NCBI GenBank assembly: GCA_945643635.1
Contig: CALZFC010000248.1
Span: 7,491,501-7,555,500, forward strand
Length of the DNA: 64,000 nt
Reading direction: 5' to 3'
Origin: Allodiplogaster sudhausi
Lineage: Eukaryota > Nematoda > Chromadorea > Rhabditida > Diplogasteridae
Part shown: piece after piece, positions 27,955 to 39,716 of the stretch
Layout: each line of letters starts with the position of its first letter
Numbering within the stretch: the first letter of the stretch is position 1
The notes under the pieces: model-generated
The model's input: only the letters and a program-made list of their open reading frames with translations
Told to the model about the DNA's origin: nothing
Databases searched by the model: none
Made by a program: the position numbers and the translations under genes

Positions 27955-29700
27955 AACAGAGAAGACGACGAGGGTGATTAGAGATCATAGTCTTTAGACA
28001 AGTCTTTAGATAAGTGTGAATCGCAAATAAGAGAGAGATCACAATCAGAGAACCTGTAATCAACGGATATATGTACATTGTTTGCCCTTCTCTCTTCCTC
28101 CACACCGACATAAAAGCCGCTACTCGCCCGCAAACGAGACGTTAAAGTGAAATCTATTGTTTGAAGTCTACAGTATATTTGCGCCTCCTCCTCATCAAAA
28201 TCGGAATTCAAATGTTCGCTCAATTATTTGAAGCTCGTTTTCATGCCTTGTTGCAGGCCTCGATAGCAAAAGCTTTATTGTCGCGAGTGGAGGGCCGTGT
28301 TCCTCTATCTCTCTGGCCAGCCCGCTTTTTTAAACGTGCAAGATTGATAATGTCAATAAAATTTTTTTCGTTTACTTTGCCATTCACAAAGCTTTCATTT
28401 ATTTCATTCCCAAGCGGAATACAACTCTCGCTATCCCTTTCTCCTCTCGCCTTCTCTCTCTCTCTCTATTTCTGTCTCTCTCTCTCTCTCTAGTTCTCTC
28501 ATTCCAGAAAAGAATGTTTGAATATTGGCCATTGAATTACTAATTTTCTGAACTTGAAATGATGCATGTTTTTGTCAGAATACTCTAATGAAGGAGACCG
28601 TTAAAGCAGCCTTTTGTTCCTTCGTTCCCGTCCATCATCAAGTCAGGTGCAAATAGCAAGCAGCGCGAGCCTGCAAGTACAACCAGGTGCTCTATGCACG
28701 CTGGATAAACCAAGTTTAATCTAGCGATTTTATCTTTGTCGCTTTCAGAATTGCTTCATAAACGAATTGCGAAACCGCGAGTTGTTCTCTCAGTCTGAAT
28801 AGGAGTGAGACTTTTTTCCAGCAATACATACATAGATAGCCATGCGGCAGAAGCTCGCTTTCTAATCGATCGTCATTATGGCCATTTTGGAAGTCAGAAC
28901 TAAACATAATGCGTCCGTATTGATAACGATGTGCTGTTAATCTCTTGTATACAAGTATGCATTACTTGTGATTTTATAATACTACTGACAAAAGTTATCG
29001 GCAACAACGGTTCAGCAACTCAGCAACTGCTCCTGAAAAGGCCTTCCTCAAAGGAGAGAAAGCAGAGCGGACCGTCTAGCTAGCACAAAAACAGTTGAAG
29101 TGAGAATGAAAACCCAAAAACATCCAAATGAAAAAAAAAACATTCAACCGCACCCATATCATTCCTGGCAAGAGAATGAGAAGTCTAAAACGACTACGGT
29201 ATGAAAGCTCCACGTGTCACACTAAATAATAAGAAAATCAAACCCGTTTTAGAACGAGATTTGACAACTACCTCAACGGCCTTGAAAATATCTCTGAACA
29301 TCTAACAAAGTATTAATAATCAATTAGTGCATTCAATCAAAAGTCTTTAAGCTCAGCTTGTTAAAACATCATTTCATGTTAATAATTACAAGCAAATAAT
29401 TTCATGTCAACAACAGTGAAGCAGTACGAAACGACAAGTAAAGAATGAGAAAGAGAGAGAGAGATAGAAAGAAAAAAGAGAGGGATAGAGAGAAAGAAAA
29501 AAGAGAGAGAAGGAAAGCGAGACAGAGATAAAGTCGATCTGTGACACAACGAACTGCCTACTAAATAGGTGCAGCTCTCTCTCTCTCTCTCTCTCTCACT
29601 CTCTCTCTCTCTCTCCCGTTCTCCCCCTCTATTTCATCCCTCTGACTGCGCAATTAACCGATTTCACTTATTAAACTTATATATTTTACTTTGAACCGTC
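26271..29700. repeat. Non-coding part of the left arm: nested repeats and GA tracts
   Basis: Two copies of one dispersed repeat lie in opposite orientation at about 26,835-27,130 and 28,350-28,935. Shared words include CAACTCGCGGTTTCGCAAT and AATGAAAGCTTTGTGAATGG. Between them are GA tracts at about 27,180-27,690 in which a unit of roughly 60 bases recurs (GA tract, then AACTAG(C/A)ACAGAAAGAGACTGTGAGAATA), and another GA tract at 27,855-27,960. A further GA/CT region lies at 29,450-29,620. No gene is supported; Ser-Leu and Arg-Glu frames are artefacts. Confidence 0.75.
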
Positions 29701-29778
29701 AGAGTGGCAATGTTTTTTTTTCTAAATATTATCAGATCCTCCTATTTTAGATGCCTTTTTCTCTCTCTTCATTCTCTC

Positions 29779-30113
29779 ATGCTCTTCATCATCTTCATGA
29801 GCACTCTTCGACTGACGTGCGCTCTCAAGTTTCTTGCTTTCAATCCGATCATCTATCACAGCATGGCCAATCTCAATGGACGCATCGCGGACACGCTCGT
29901 CGAGGCTGGACATGAAGTGGTGAGGAGCATCTCCAGAAGTCTATCTTTCTTTCTCTCACACACTCTTTTCAATCTCTGTCTTTCCCTCCCTCTCTCTCTC
30001 TTTTCTCTCTCTCTCACTCTTTCTCTCTCTCTCTCACTCGTTCTCTCTCTCCTTCCATCTCCCTTTCTCTCTCTCTCCCTCTCTACTCTCTCTCTCTCTC
30101 TACCTCTCTCCGT

Positions 30114-30156
<43 letters not shown>

Positions 30157-31180
30157 ACCTCACTCCCTCCCTCTCTTTCTCTCTACCTCTCTTTCTCCCT
30201 CTCTCTCTCTCTTTCTCTTTCTCTCTCTCTTTTCTCTCTCTCACTCTTTCTCTCTCTCTTTCCATCTCCCTTTCTCTCTCTCTCCCTGTCTACTCTCTCA
30301 ATCTCTCTCTCTCTACCTCTCTCCCTGTCTACTCTCTTAATCTCTCTCTCTCTACCTCTCTCCCTCTCTACTCTCTCCCTCTCTACTCTCTCTCTCTACC
30401 TCTCTACTCTCTACCTCTCTCTCTCTCTCTACTTCACTCCCTCCCTCGCTTTCTGTCAACCTCTCTCTCTCCCTCTTTCTCTCCATCCAGGTGATGCTCT
30501 CTCCGATCTTGCACTCTGGCTATCCGAACGTGTCCAGCAAGCGCGCTCGAATCATCCACATCCCAGGCAATTCGTTGATGCTTCAATTTGAAGCAATCGG
30601 AAAGACGTCGGCCTCCCTTGGCTTTTGGACCTCCTCACAGTCAAATGCATTCTCATTCGTTAATGTTAGAGGCTTTCACACAAATTTAAATTGAACCTTT
30701 GCATTAATGAACATTTTTATCTAAGTATAGTATACATATGTATACATATACAAAGATAAATACGGTAGTGCCCAACATTTTCAGGTACTAAAACAAATTC
30801 ATTTCATTTTTCAATGACATTTTCGGAACAGTCGTCGTTGGTCGTAGTTGTTCGGGACAGCAGATATGTATTTATATGTATTTACACACATGCATACATA
30901 TGTATGTACTTTAAAATAATTTTGAATTTATTTTTCTTTGTCTAGATTGAGAACGACGCTCTTCCGTCGTACATTGAGATGTGTCGTGGTAAGTCATCTA
31001 AAATACTAAATATTCATTCAAGGAGAATGCATGAGAATGTCTGCCATTGGTAGACTACCAGCTAATTCCCGATTGATTATTCTTCAGCGACTCTTGACAC
31101 TCCTGGGCTGCTGAAGCTGCTGCGTGAAGAGAAGTTCGACGGCGCCTTCAGCGAGACCACCATCAGCCTTTGCGGCATTG
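29779..31180 (+). pseudogene. UDP-glucuronosyltransferase, 5' part (exons 1-4)
   Basis: Exon 1 (to 29,919; start taken at 29,779, with an in-frame upstream ATG at 29,704) gives a signal peptide (MLFIIFMSTLRLTCA) and the UGT start FLAFNPIIYHSMANLNGRIA, then DTLVEAGHEV. Exon 2 (30,491 to about 30,658) encodes SSKRARIIHIPG and FWTSSQSNAFSF. Exon 3 (30,946-30,988) encodes IENDALPSYIEMC. Exon 4 (31,088-31,180) encodes LDTPGLLKLLREEKFDGAFS and ends at CGI, with phases matching across exons 3-4. This is roughly the first third of the acceptor-binding half. Exon 4 lies in the single-copy spacer, and the next sequence is the inverted arm, so the remaining exons are missing and no active enzyme can be made. 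Intron 1 is a 550-base CT-rich tract. Confidence 0.88.
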
Positions 31181-31402
31181 GTGCGCAAAGGCCGCCGCAT
31201 ATTTTTTTTAATAGATTTTCTTAAAGTTGATGTCGAGAGATTATTTGTCTCCAAAGTAACCATTTCATGATTTAGTAGATATCCGTGCACGGTGTTCAGT
31301 ATTTACATACATATGTACATACATAATTGTAATTATCTGTATGTACATACATACATAATTGCCATTATCTGTGTTATTGATATATACATACAAAAAAAAA
31401 TA
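31059..31402. other. Single-copy spacer between the arms
   Basis: These 344 bases have no inverted partner. They contain UGT exon 4 (31,088-31,180), then AT-rich sequence with TACATACATATGTACATACA-like runs and an A9 run at the right edge. The spacer is colinear with the left-arm UGT gene, so the left arm plus spacer is presumably the ancestral order and the right arm the inverted copy. Confidence 0.85.
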
Positions 31403-31802
31403 GTAGTCTACCAATGGCAGACATTCTCATGCATTCTCCTTGAATGAATATTTAGTATTTTAGATGACTTACCACGACACATCTCAATGTACGACGGAAG
31501 AGCGTCGTTCTCAATCTAGACAAAGAAAAATAAATTCAAAATTATTTTAAAGTACATACATATGTATGCATGTGTGTAAATACATATAAATACATATCTG
31601 CTGTCCCGAACAACTACGACCAACGACGACTGTTCCGAAAATGTCATTGAAAAATGAAATGAATTTGTTTTAGTACCTGAAAATGTTGGGCACTACCGTA
31701 TTTATCTTTGTATATGTATACATATGTATACTATACTTAGATAAAAATGTTCATTAATGCAAAGGTTCAATTTAAATTTGTGTGAAAGCCTCTAACATTA
31801 AC

Positions 31803-32633
31803 GAATGAGAATGCATTTGACTGTGAGGAGGTCCAAAAGCCAAGGGAGGCCGACGTCTTTCCGATTGCTTCAAATTGAAGCATCAACGAATTGCCTGGGA
31901 TGTGGATGATTCGAGCGCGCTTGCTGGACACGTTCGGATAGCCAGAGTGCAAGATCGGAGAGAGCATCACCTGGATGGAGAGAAAGAGGGAGAGAGAGAG
32001 GTTGACAGAAAGCGAGGGAGGGAGTGAAGTAGAGAGAGAGAGAGAGGTAGAGAGTAGAGAGGTAGAGAGAGAGAGTAGAGAGGGAGAGAGTAGAGAGGGA
32101 GAGAGGTAGAGAGAGAGTGATTAAGAGAGTAGACAGGGAGAGAGAGAGAAAGGGAGATGGAAAGAGAGAGAGAAAGAGTGAGAGAGAGAAAAGAGAGAGA
32201 GAAAGAGAGAGAGAGAGGGAGAAAGAGAGGTAGAGAGAAAGAGAGGGAGGGAGTGAGGTAGAAAGAGAGAGAGAGAGAAAGAGAGAGAGAGTAGAGACGG
32301 AGAGAGGTAGAGAGAGAGAGAGAGAGTAGAGATGGAGAGAGAGAGAAAGGGAGATGGAAGGAGAGAGAGAACGAGTGAGAGAGAGAGAGAAAGAGTGAGA
32401 GAGAGAGAAAAGAGAGAGAGAGAGAGGGAAAGAGAGAGATTGAAAAGAGTGTGTGAGAGAAAGAAAGATAGACTTCTGGAGATGCTCCTCACCACTTCAT
32501 GTCCAGCCTCGACGAGCGTGTCCGCGATGCGTCCATTGAGATTGGCCATGCTGTGATAGATGATCGGATTGAAAGCAAGAAACTTGAGAGCGCACCTCAG
32601 TCGAAGAGTGCTCATGAAGATGATGAAGAGCAT
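31803..32633 (-). pseudogene. UDP-glucuronosyltransferase 5' fragment, inverted copy (exons 1-3)
   Basis: This is the mirror of the left-arm UGT start: exon 1 at about 32,633-32,493, exon 2 at about 31,970-31,803, and exon 3 at 31,515-31,473 just outside the span given. Exon 1 has one visible residue change, Thr to Arg, in the signal peptide (LRCALKF here, LTCALKF in the left copy). There is no exon 4: 70 bases after exon 3 the arm ends and the spacer reads in the wrong orientation. It cannot encode an enzyme. Confidence 0.85.
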
Positions 32634-34451
32634 GAGAGAATGAAGAGAGAGAAAAAGGCATCTAAAATAGGAGGATCTGATAATATTTAGAAAAAAAAAC
32701 ATTGCCACTCTGACGGTTCAAAGTAAAATATATAAGTTTAATAAGTGAAATCGGTTAATTGCGCAGTCAGAGGGATGAAATAGAGGGGGAGAACGGGAGA
32801 GAGAGAGAGAGAGTGAGAGAGAGAGAGAGAGAGAGAGCTGCACCTATTTAGTAGGCAGTTCGTTGTGTCACAGATCGACTTTCTCTCTGTCTCGCTTTCC
32901 TTCTCTCTCTTTTTTCTTTCTCTCTATCCCTCTCTTTTTTCTTTCTATCTCTCTCTCTCTTTCTCATTCTTTACTTGTCGTTTCGTACTGCTTCACTGTT
33001 GTTGACATGAAATTATTTGCTTGTAATTATTAACATGAAATGATGTTTTAACAAGCTGAGCTTAAAGACTTTTGATTGAATGCACTAATTGATTATTAAT
33101 ACTTTGTTAGATGTTCAGAGATATTTTCAAGGCCGTTGAGGTAGTTGTCAAATCTCGTTCTAAAACGGGTTTGATTTTCTTATTATTTAGTGTGACACGT
33201 GGAGCTTTCATACCGTAGTCGTTTTAGACTTCTCATTCTCTTGCCAGGAATGATATGGGTGCGGTTGAATGTTTTTTTTTTCATTTGGATGTTTTTGGGT
33301 TTTCATTCTCACTTCAACTGTTTTTGTGCTAGCTAGACGGTCCGCTCTGCTTTCTCTCCTTTGAGGAAGGCCTTTTCAGGAGCAGTTGCTGAACCGTTGT
33401 TGCCGATAACTTTTGTCAGTAGTATTATAAAATCACAAGTAATGCATACTTGTATACAAGAGATTAACAGCACATCGTTATCAATACGGACGCATTATGT
33501 TTAGTTCTGACTTCCAAAATGGCCATAATGACGATCGATTAGAAAGCGAGCTTCTGCCGCATGGCTATCTATGTATGTATTGCTGGAAAAAAGTCTCACT
33601 CCTATTCAGACTGAGAGAACAACTCGCGGTTTCGCAATTCGTTTATGAAGCAATTCTGAAAGCGACAAAGATAAAATCGCTAGATTAAACTTGGTTTATC
33701 CAGCGTGCATAGAGCACCTGGTTGTACTTGCAGGCTCGCGCTGCTTGCTATTTGCACCTGACTTGATGATGGACGGGAACGAAGGAACAAAAGGCTGCTT
33801 TAACGGTCTCCTTCATTAGAGTATTCTGACAAAAACATGCATCATTTCAAGTTCAGAAAATTAGTAATTCAATGGCCAATATTCAAACATTCTTTTCTGG
33901 AATGAGAGAACTAGAGAGAGAGAGAGAGACAGAAATAGAGAGAGAGAGAGAGAAGGCGAGAGGAGAAAGGGATAGCGAGAGTTGTATTCCGCTTGGGAAT
34001 GAAATAAATGAAAGCTTTGTGAATGGCAAAGTAAACGAAAAAAATTTTATTGACATTATCAATCTTGCACGTTTAAAAAAGCGGGCTGGCAAGAGAGATA
34101 GAGGAACACGGCCCTCCACTCGCGACAATAAAGCTTTTGCTATCGAGGCCTGCAACAAGGCATGAAAACGAGCTTCAAATAATTGAGCGAACATTTGAAT
34201 TCCGATTTTGATGAGGAGGAGGCGCAAATATACTGTAGACTTCAAACAATAGATTTCACTTTAACGTCTCGTTTGCGGGCGAGTAGCGGCTTTTATGTCG
34301 GTGTGGAGGAAGAGAGAAGGGCAAACAATGTACATATATCCGTTGATTACAGGTTCTCTGATTGTGATCTCTCTCTTATTTGCGATTCACACTTATCTAA
34401 AGACTTGTCTATAGACTATGATCTCTAATCACCCTCGTCGTCTTCTCTGTT

Positions 34452-34485
<34 letters not shown>

Positions 34486-34526
34486 ATTCTCTCTCTCTCT
34501 CTTCTCTCTCTCTTTCTTTCTCTATT

Positions 34527-34557
<31 letters not shown>

Positions 34558-34903
34558 ACCCATCGTTCTCTCTGTGATTCTTCATCTCCTATGTGTTCAT
34601 GCGTGACCAGTTTGCCAAAACTGAAATTGTTGGTCCAAGCCATTGAGAATCATGTGTCAAAGATGTGCTCTAACATTATGGCATTTCTTATCATCACAAG
34701 AGTTCATCGATTCCATTACTAAATCTCTCTCTCTTTCTCTCTCTCTCTCACTCTCTCTCTCTCTCGTTCAATTTCGTTCTCTCTTATTCTCACAGTCTCT
34801 TTCTGATCTTGTTCTCCCTCTCTCTCTCCCTCTCTCTCTCCCTCTCTCTCTCTCTCTCGTTCAAGTTCGTTCTCTCGTATTCTCACAGTCTCTTTCTGTT
34901 CTA

Positions 34904-34944
<41 letters not shown>

Positions 34945-34986
34945 CAATTTCGTTCTCTCATATTCTCACAGTCTTTTTCTGTGCTA

Positions 34987-35036
<50 letters not shown>

Positions 35037-35161
35037 CATCTCTCTCCCTCTCTCTCTCCCTATCTCTCTCTCTCTCTCTCGCTCTCTCTCTCTCTCTCGT
35101 TTAATTTCGTTCTTTCATATTCTCACAGTCTCTTTCTGTGCTAGTTCTCTCTCGCTCTCTC

Positions 35162-35195
<34 letters not shown>

Positions 35196-35282
35196 GCTCT
35201 CTCTCTCTCTCTCGTTTAATTTCGTTCTTTCATATTCTCACAGTCTCTTTCTGTGCTAGTTCTCTCTCGCTCTCTCTCTCCC

Positions 35283-35316
<34 letters not shown>

Positions 35317-36229
35317 CCTTCGGGTCCAATTTTCTTAAAAATGTCAGACTCATACTTCCAATTCGTCTCTTGTGAGTAAAACCTTTTTAGTTTAATTTGC
35401 CATTCACAAAGCTTTCATTTATTTCCTGATCTGGGGGCGCAATCGGGCACAAGGCCGTCATTGTCGTCTACATTTTAATGAATATTTTCTTATGAAGAAT
35501 AAATTGCTTATAGTCAGCAAAGTGATCATCAGCGCATTGCGAAACCGCGAGTTGTCTTTTCCGTCTGAATGGGACTCTTTACAAGCAATTTTCTTTCTAA
35601 TTAGATTCGATTTCTAATCGAGTTATGATGCCTTTTTTTGAAGTCGGAACTAAGCAGAACGCGCCCGCATTAATAACAATATATCTCTGTCTGCGTTTCG
35701 AGAGCTCTCCAGGACAGGCATATACTGCAACTTCAATAGAATCGACCTTGGAGCAGCGGGTAACTTCAAAAGTACACGTTCTTTCTTACAAACAGACAGC
35801 ATTACAAAGACCACCTTCCAAACAGCTCACCATTCACAGAAGCCCCCTCTGTGAGTGCAAGTTCACTCCGTCTTCCTTTAAACATCCAATCCACATCTTC
35901 ATCGACGGTCTCTTCTTAGTACAAAGCCTTTATGTTTCCGTGACAACACCAATAATTATGAAGGAAATATACTGAATTAAAAACAGCTTAACAAAAAAAA
36001 AGCTGTCCACAAACACAACAGTGGAGAGATGGAAACGCTACAACCTGGTTCGGTTTCAATACAATATACTGTGGAGATCGTACAATCATAACAAACTTTC
36101 AGATTATTCTTGTGAATAGATAAAAAGAGTATAAAAAAGAAGGGGATGGATCACGGAGTGTGGTATGCTCAAGTAATAACATTGGGTCTCAGAGAGGTGG
36201 AGTCTTGTTGCCCTCGCACCTCTCCCATT

Positions 36230-36972
36230 TAGACCTCCATAGCATCATCCTGCCATTCTTCGGGCGGCGCTTCCTCCTCTTCCATCTATTCTTGGAATTC
36301 GCATGGGGACCTTCTCTGCCTCTGGTCCACTCACTTGATCACCCGGCAGCATCATCATCTTGTTCCAGTGCTATAAATTAAATAATTCATTTAATTATTT
36401 AATTTATTTTTTTGTATAGCCACCTTGTGCCAATGCTGTAAAAGAAGGAATATACATAATAATTAAGCTAATTAGTAAATTTAGTCAATTATATTCTAAT
36501 GCACTCAATAATTTGACAGCAATAAGCCACTATCTGTAATCTTTCTAACTAATGTTCACTTATGCATTAATAAAAAAAAGCATTAATTGTAAGACAAAGG
36601 AAAAAATTAAAGAGAAAATATTTCTTTTTTATTTTTAAAAATGAAATCACAATGACAATGAGCCTGCTTGAGAAAGTGTGTATACAGTAAGGCAAAGCAG
36701 AAATTGACTCACTTTCTCCGGTATCCTTCCGCTCTGCAGAATTTGCTGAAGATATTCCACTTCAACAATCGTCTTTGCGTTCTTGATCGCTTCCTGTAAT
36801 ACATTTTAAATTAAATAAATAAATAAATAAATCTGGGGAACTTTTTCTTCTTCATATTTCTTGGCTTCAAAAAGTGGAAATAACACAAAAGCCAGTCTAC
36901 AGCAGAAAGCATCGCAAAACAGACCACTAACCTCTTGTACTATACAAATAGGATACTAGAAAAAAAAACACA

Positions 36973-37009
<37 letters not shown>

Positions 37010-37753
37010 CTAATATATAATTCTACACGGTACCAGCTTAACTATAGACAAATCCCTGAAGCCTGTCAGTTAGTTCTTTACTGCTGTAATAAATAATATT
37101 TGCTTAAAAAATAAAATGGGGCATCGATTCAAGAAGGAGCCGTCTATTTTCACATCAACCCCCACAGTGTCCGGACCTGATTTCGAGTATTTTTATGCTA
37201 TCAAACCGTATTTTTGGCATCCCTACTCCACCCTGTTCTCCCAAATAGTTAAGAATTTATTCTAATCTTCTTGATATAAAAAAACAAACCTTACCGCTGA
37301 TTCCAGCAACTTTAGCCCTAAAATACCAAAACAAATCCCAGGGCTTCCTATAAAATTATCGTAACAACTTATTTCGTTCAACTTCAACCCTAATACCAGC
37401 ACAAATGCCAGAGCTCTCTGCAAGATTCATATAAGTAAGTTGCCCCTTCCTTATTTCCTTTCCAACTTCGCATGCCACTAAACTTCAATCTTCTTTAAAA
37501 CTATAAGGCATACAAATATTTCCAGTACCATTAACATTAATACCTGGATGCCTAAAAGAAATCCCAGAGCCTTCTACAAGATTCAAATGAGTTACACCGT
37601 CCTTACTTCGGTCCAACCTCCCATGCTTCGCTAAAAAAACAAAACCCTAGACAAAAGGGAGAGAGTGGCAGATAAAGAGAGAGGATAGAGATAGAGAGAA
37701 AGAGAAACAAAGAATGAGAGCAAGGAATTGAAAGAGAGAGAGAGAGAGTAAGA

Positions 37754-37792
<39 letters not shown>

Positions 37793-39339
37793 GGAGAGAT
37801 GGAAAGAGAGAGAGAGAGAAAAGGAAAGAGGGAGAGGCACACACACAGAAAGATAGCGGGAAGAGAGAGAAACATACAGAAAGTGAGAGAGGGGGAGAGT
37901 GCGATAGAGATATTGCTAGTGATTGACGGAAACATGCCACTGTTGGAAGCGTTGAATAGCAGGGAGGGATATGATTGGGGGCCAAAAACTGGGAAGGGGA
38001 GATTTTTCTCTTATTTATGCAAACAAAAAAAATTCATTATCGGAAGAGAAAAACAGGAACATAAAAAGAAAAGAAAACAACAACTGACGACAGATACTCC
38101 AGCTTGGGGCAGGTCGCGAGCCCGTCAATGTCGCCCAGCTCGCCAATGTTGTTGTTTGTCAGCGTGAGCGTCTTCAGGTTTGGCAGCATCTCGCCCAGGT
38201 TCGGATGGATGTACCTTGAAGGAGGGGGGCGCACCTTGACTTGGGGGGTTAGTAGCATCCGACTGAGCACTCTCTCTAGATCGCTGTTCGGCCTTTTGTT
38301 TTCTTTGGTGGGCTTTTAGTGGCCCTTTTTTTGGAGGGAGGGAGGGGGGCTTTTAGTGCCCCTCACTCCTTTCTTTTGAAAGCCACACCCAAAGGCCACC
38401 AATCAAGAGTCAAAGTGTTAGCGCGAGTGGCATAGTATCTGAGCCATCTCGCTGAGTATCCGTTCTTTCAATTATTTTTTTTATTAAATTAAAATAAAAT
38501 AACAAATAAAAAAAAAATGACTTTAGGAGGTTTAATCCTTCAGATGATGTAAAGATTATAATTAAGGGCGACAAAAATACGGCTCTGATCTTAACACCAA
38601 ATCCAAAATACGGCCCTGATCTTAGCCCCAAACCCAATATACGGCCCCGGTCTAAAACCCTGCAAACACAGACTGGACACGGTTGTTGTGAAGATAGAGC
38701 GCGATGAGGCGCTTGAGGAGCGGAAAGTTCTCGAGTCGCTTTATGTCATTGTCCGTCATGTCAATGTAGTCGAATTGATCCTAAAAAAAAAGAAAGAATT
38801 TTTTGGTGCATGGAAAATAACAGCATTACTCGTTTTAGCCATGACTTTCAAATTAATGCGGCCAATAAAAAATAAAATTCTGTCCCTTCCACGAATCACT
38901 CACAGAATTCCAAGTATTTAAAATGCCCCCATTGACGCGCGACAAAACTCTATTTTCTTCTTCTTTCTTACAGTCAGACTAAGTCTCTAACCAGTAGTAC
39001 ACTCATCATATATCGATATACTTTCCTCAATTCTTCTGTTCTCTTGAACTTACCATCTTTTCCAATTCTCATTTACTCTTGACCAATTCTCATTTACTCT
39101 TGACCAATTCTCATTTACTCTTGACCAATTCTCATTTACTCTTGACCAATTCTCATTTACTCTTGACCAATTCTCATTTACTCTTGACCAATTCTGGTCA
39201 CCAACCCTAGACTAACCCTCGTGACGCCCATGTTCTCAATGACGGGAATCTTGTAGTTGCGCAGGTTGAGCTCGCGCTCGCGCACCGCATTCACGTACTG
39301 TGCAGCATCGTCCAGCAGCTCGACCGAGAGACGAACCAT
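36230..39339 (-). pseudogene. U2A' inverted copy lacking exons 4 and 5
   Basis: Exons 1-3 (39,339-39,217, 38,780-38,674, 38,214-38,089) and 6-8 (36,793-36,713, 36,370-36,335 and about 36,286-36,230) match the intact left-arm gene. The DNA between the CT tract of intron 3 and intron 5 is joined directly at about 37,649-37,652 (ACAAAAGGG on one side, AACCCTAG on the other), so the exons encoding IGNPVTHKQHYR through MTEDDKKK are gone. Exon 3 ends in phase 2 and exon 6 starts in phase 0, so splicing them together would also shift the frame. The protein would lose its last leucine-rich repeat and cap. Judged non-functional. Confidence 0.9.
39060..39195. repeat. 21-bp minisatellite, 6 copies (right arm)
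   Basis: Six copies of TCATTTACTCTTGACCAATTC, the reverse complement of the left-arm unit, which has five copies. Confidence 0.92.
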
Positions 39340-39716
39340 TCTTTTTTCTGCCTTCTTGTTCGCACTAAAATAAAATATTTAAAAACAAAATAGCTTTTAA
39401 AGTTGAAATGCACTTATCGACGGCAATTAGTAGCTTCCAATTTTTTTTGCAATTTTTTTTGCAAACAAGAAGGGAAAAGTGTATAACAAGTAACATCAGA
39501 AAAAAAAAGATTTCAAAGAAAAAAAACAAAAGTAATTATCGATGCGCCTTAAACGCCGTGTCCATAATGGACAAGTAACAAAACTCCCAAGCACATTTTT
39601 AATTAAAAAAATCTTTATTAGCTTACTATCTGCAGAACAAATATGGCATCACATTTATAATGTACAAGAAATATTGGCAAAATTAAGTTGATCATTAAAA
39701 AGGAAGTCTACTTCCT

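Larger units (their letters stand above)
20372..31058 (+). repeat. Left arm of a ~10-kb inverted duplication
   Basis: The 10,687-base arm is the reverse complement of 31,403-41,408. The outer edge is sharp (ATAACTTGTTTGTTTC matches, the base outside does not), and so is the inner edge (ends TAGACTAC at 31,058). Coding exons are almost identical between arms. Differences are concentrated in simple repeats (5 versus 6 minisatellite copies, TA and GA tract lengths) plus one ~728-base block present only here (about 24,114-24,841). The arm carries TMEM222 exons 3-5, a complete U2A' gene and UGT exons 1-3. Confidence 0.95.

Noticed and set aside
29704..30591. A single 295-codon plus-strand frame including long Ser-Leu runs
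   Set aside because: Only the first ~70 codons are UGT exon 1. The rest is the CT-rich intron 1, with a GTGAGG donor at 29,920 and a CATCCAG acceptor at 30,490.
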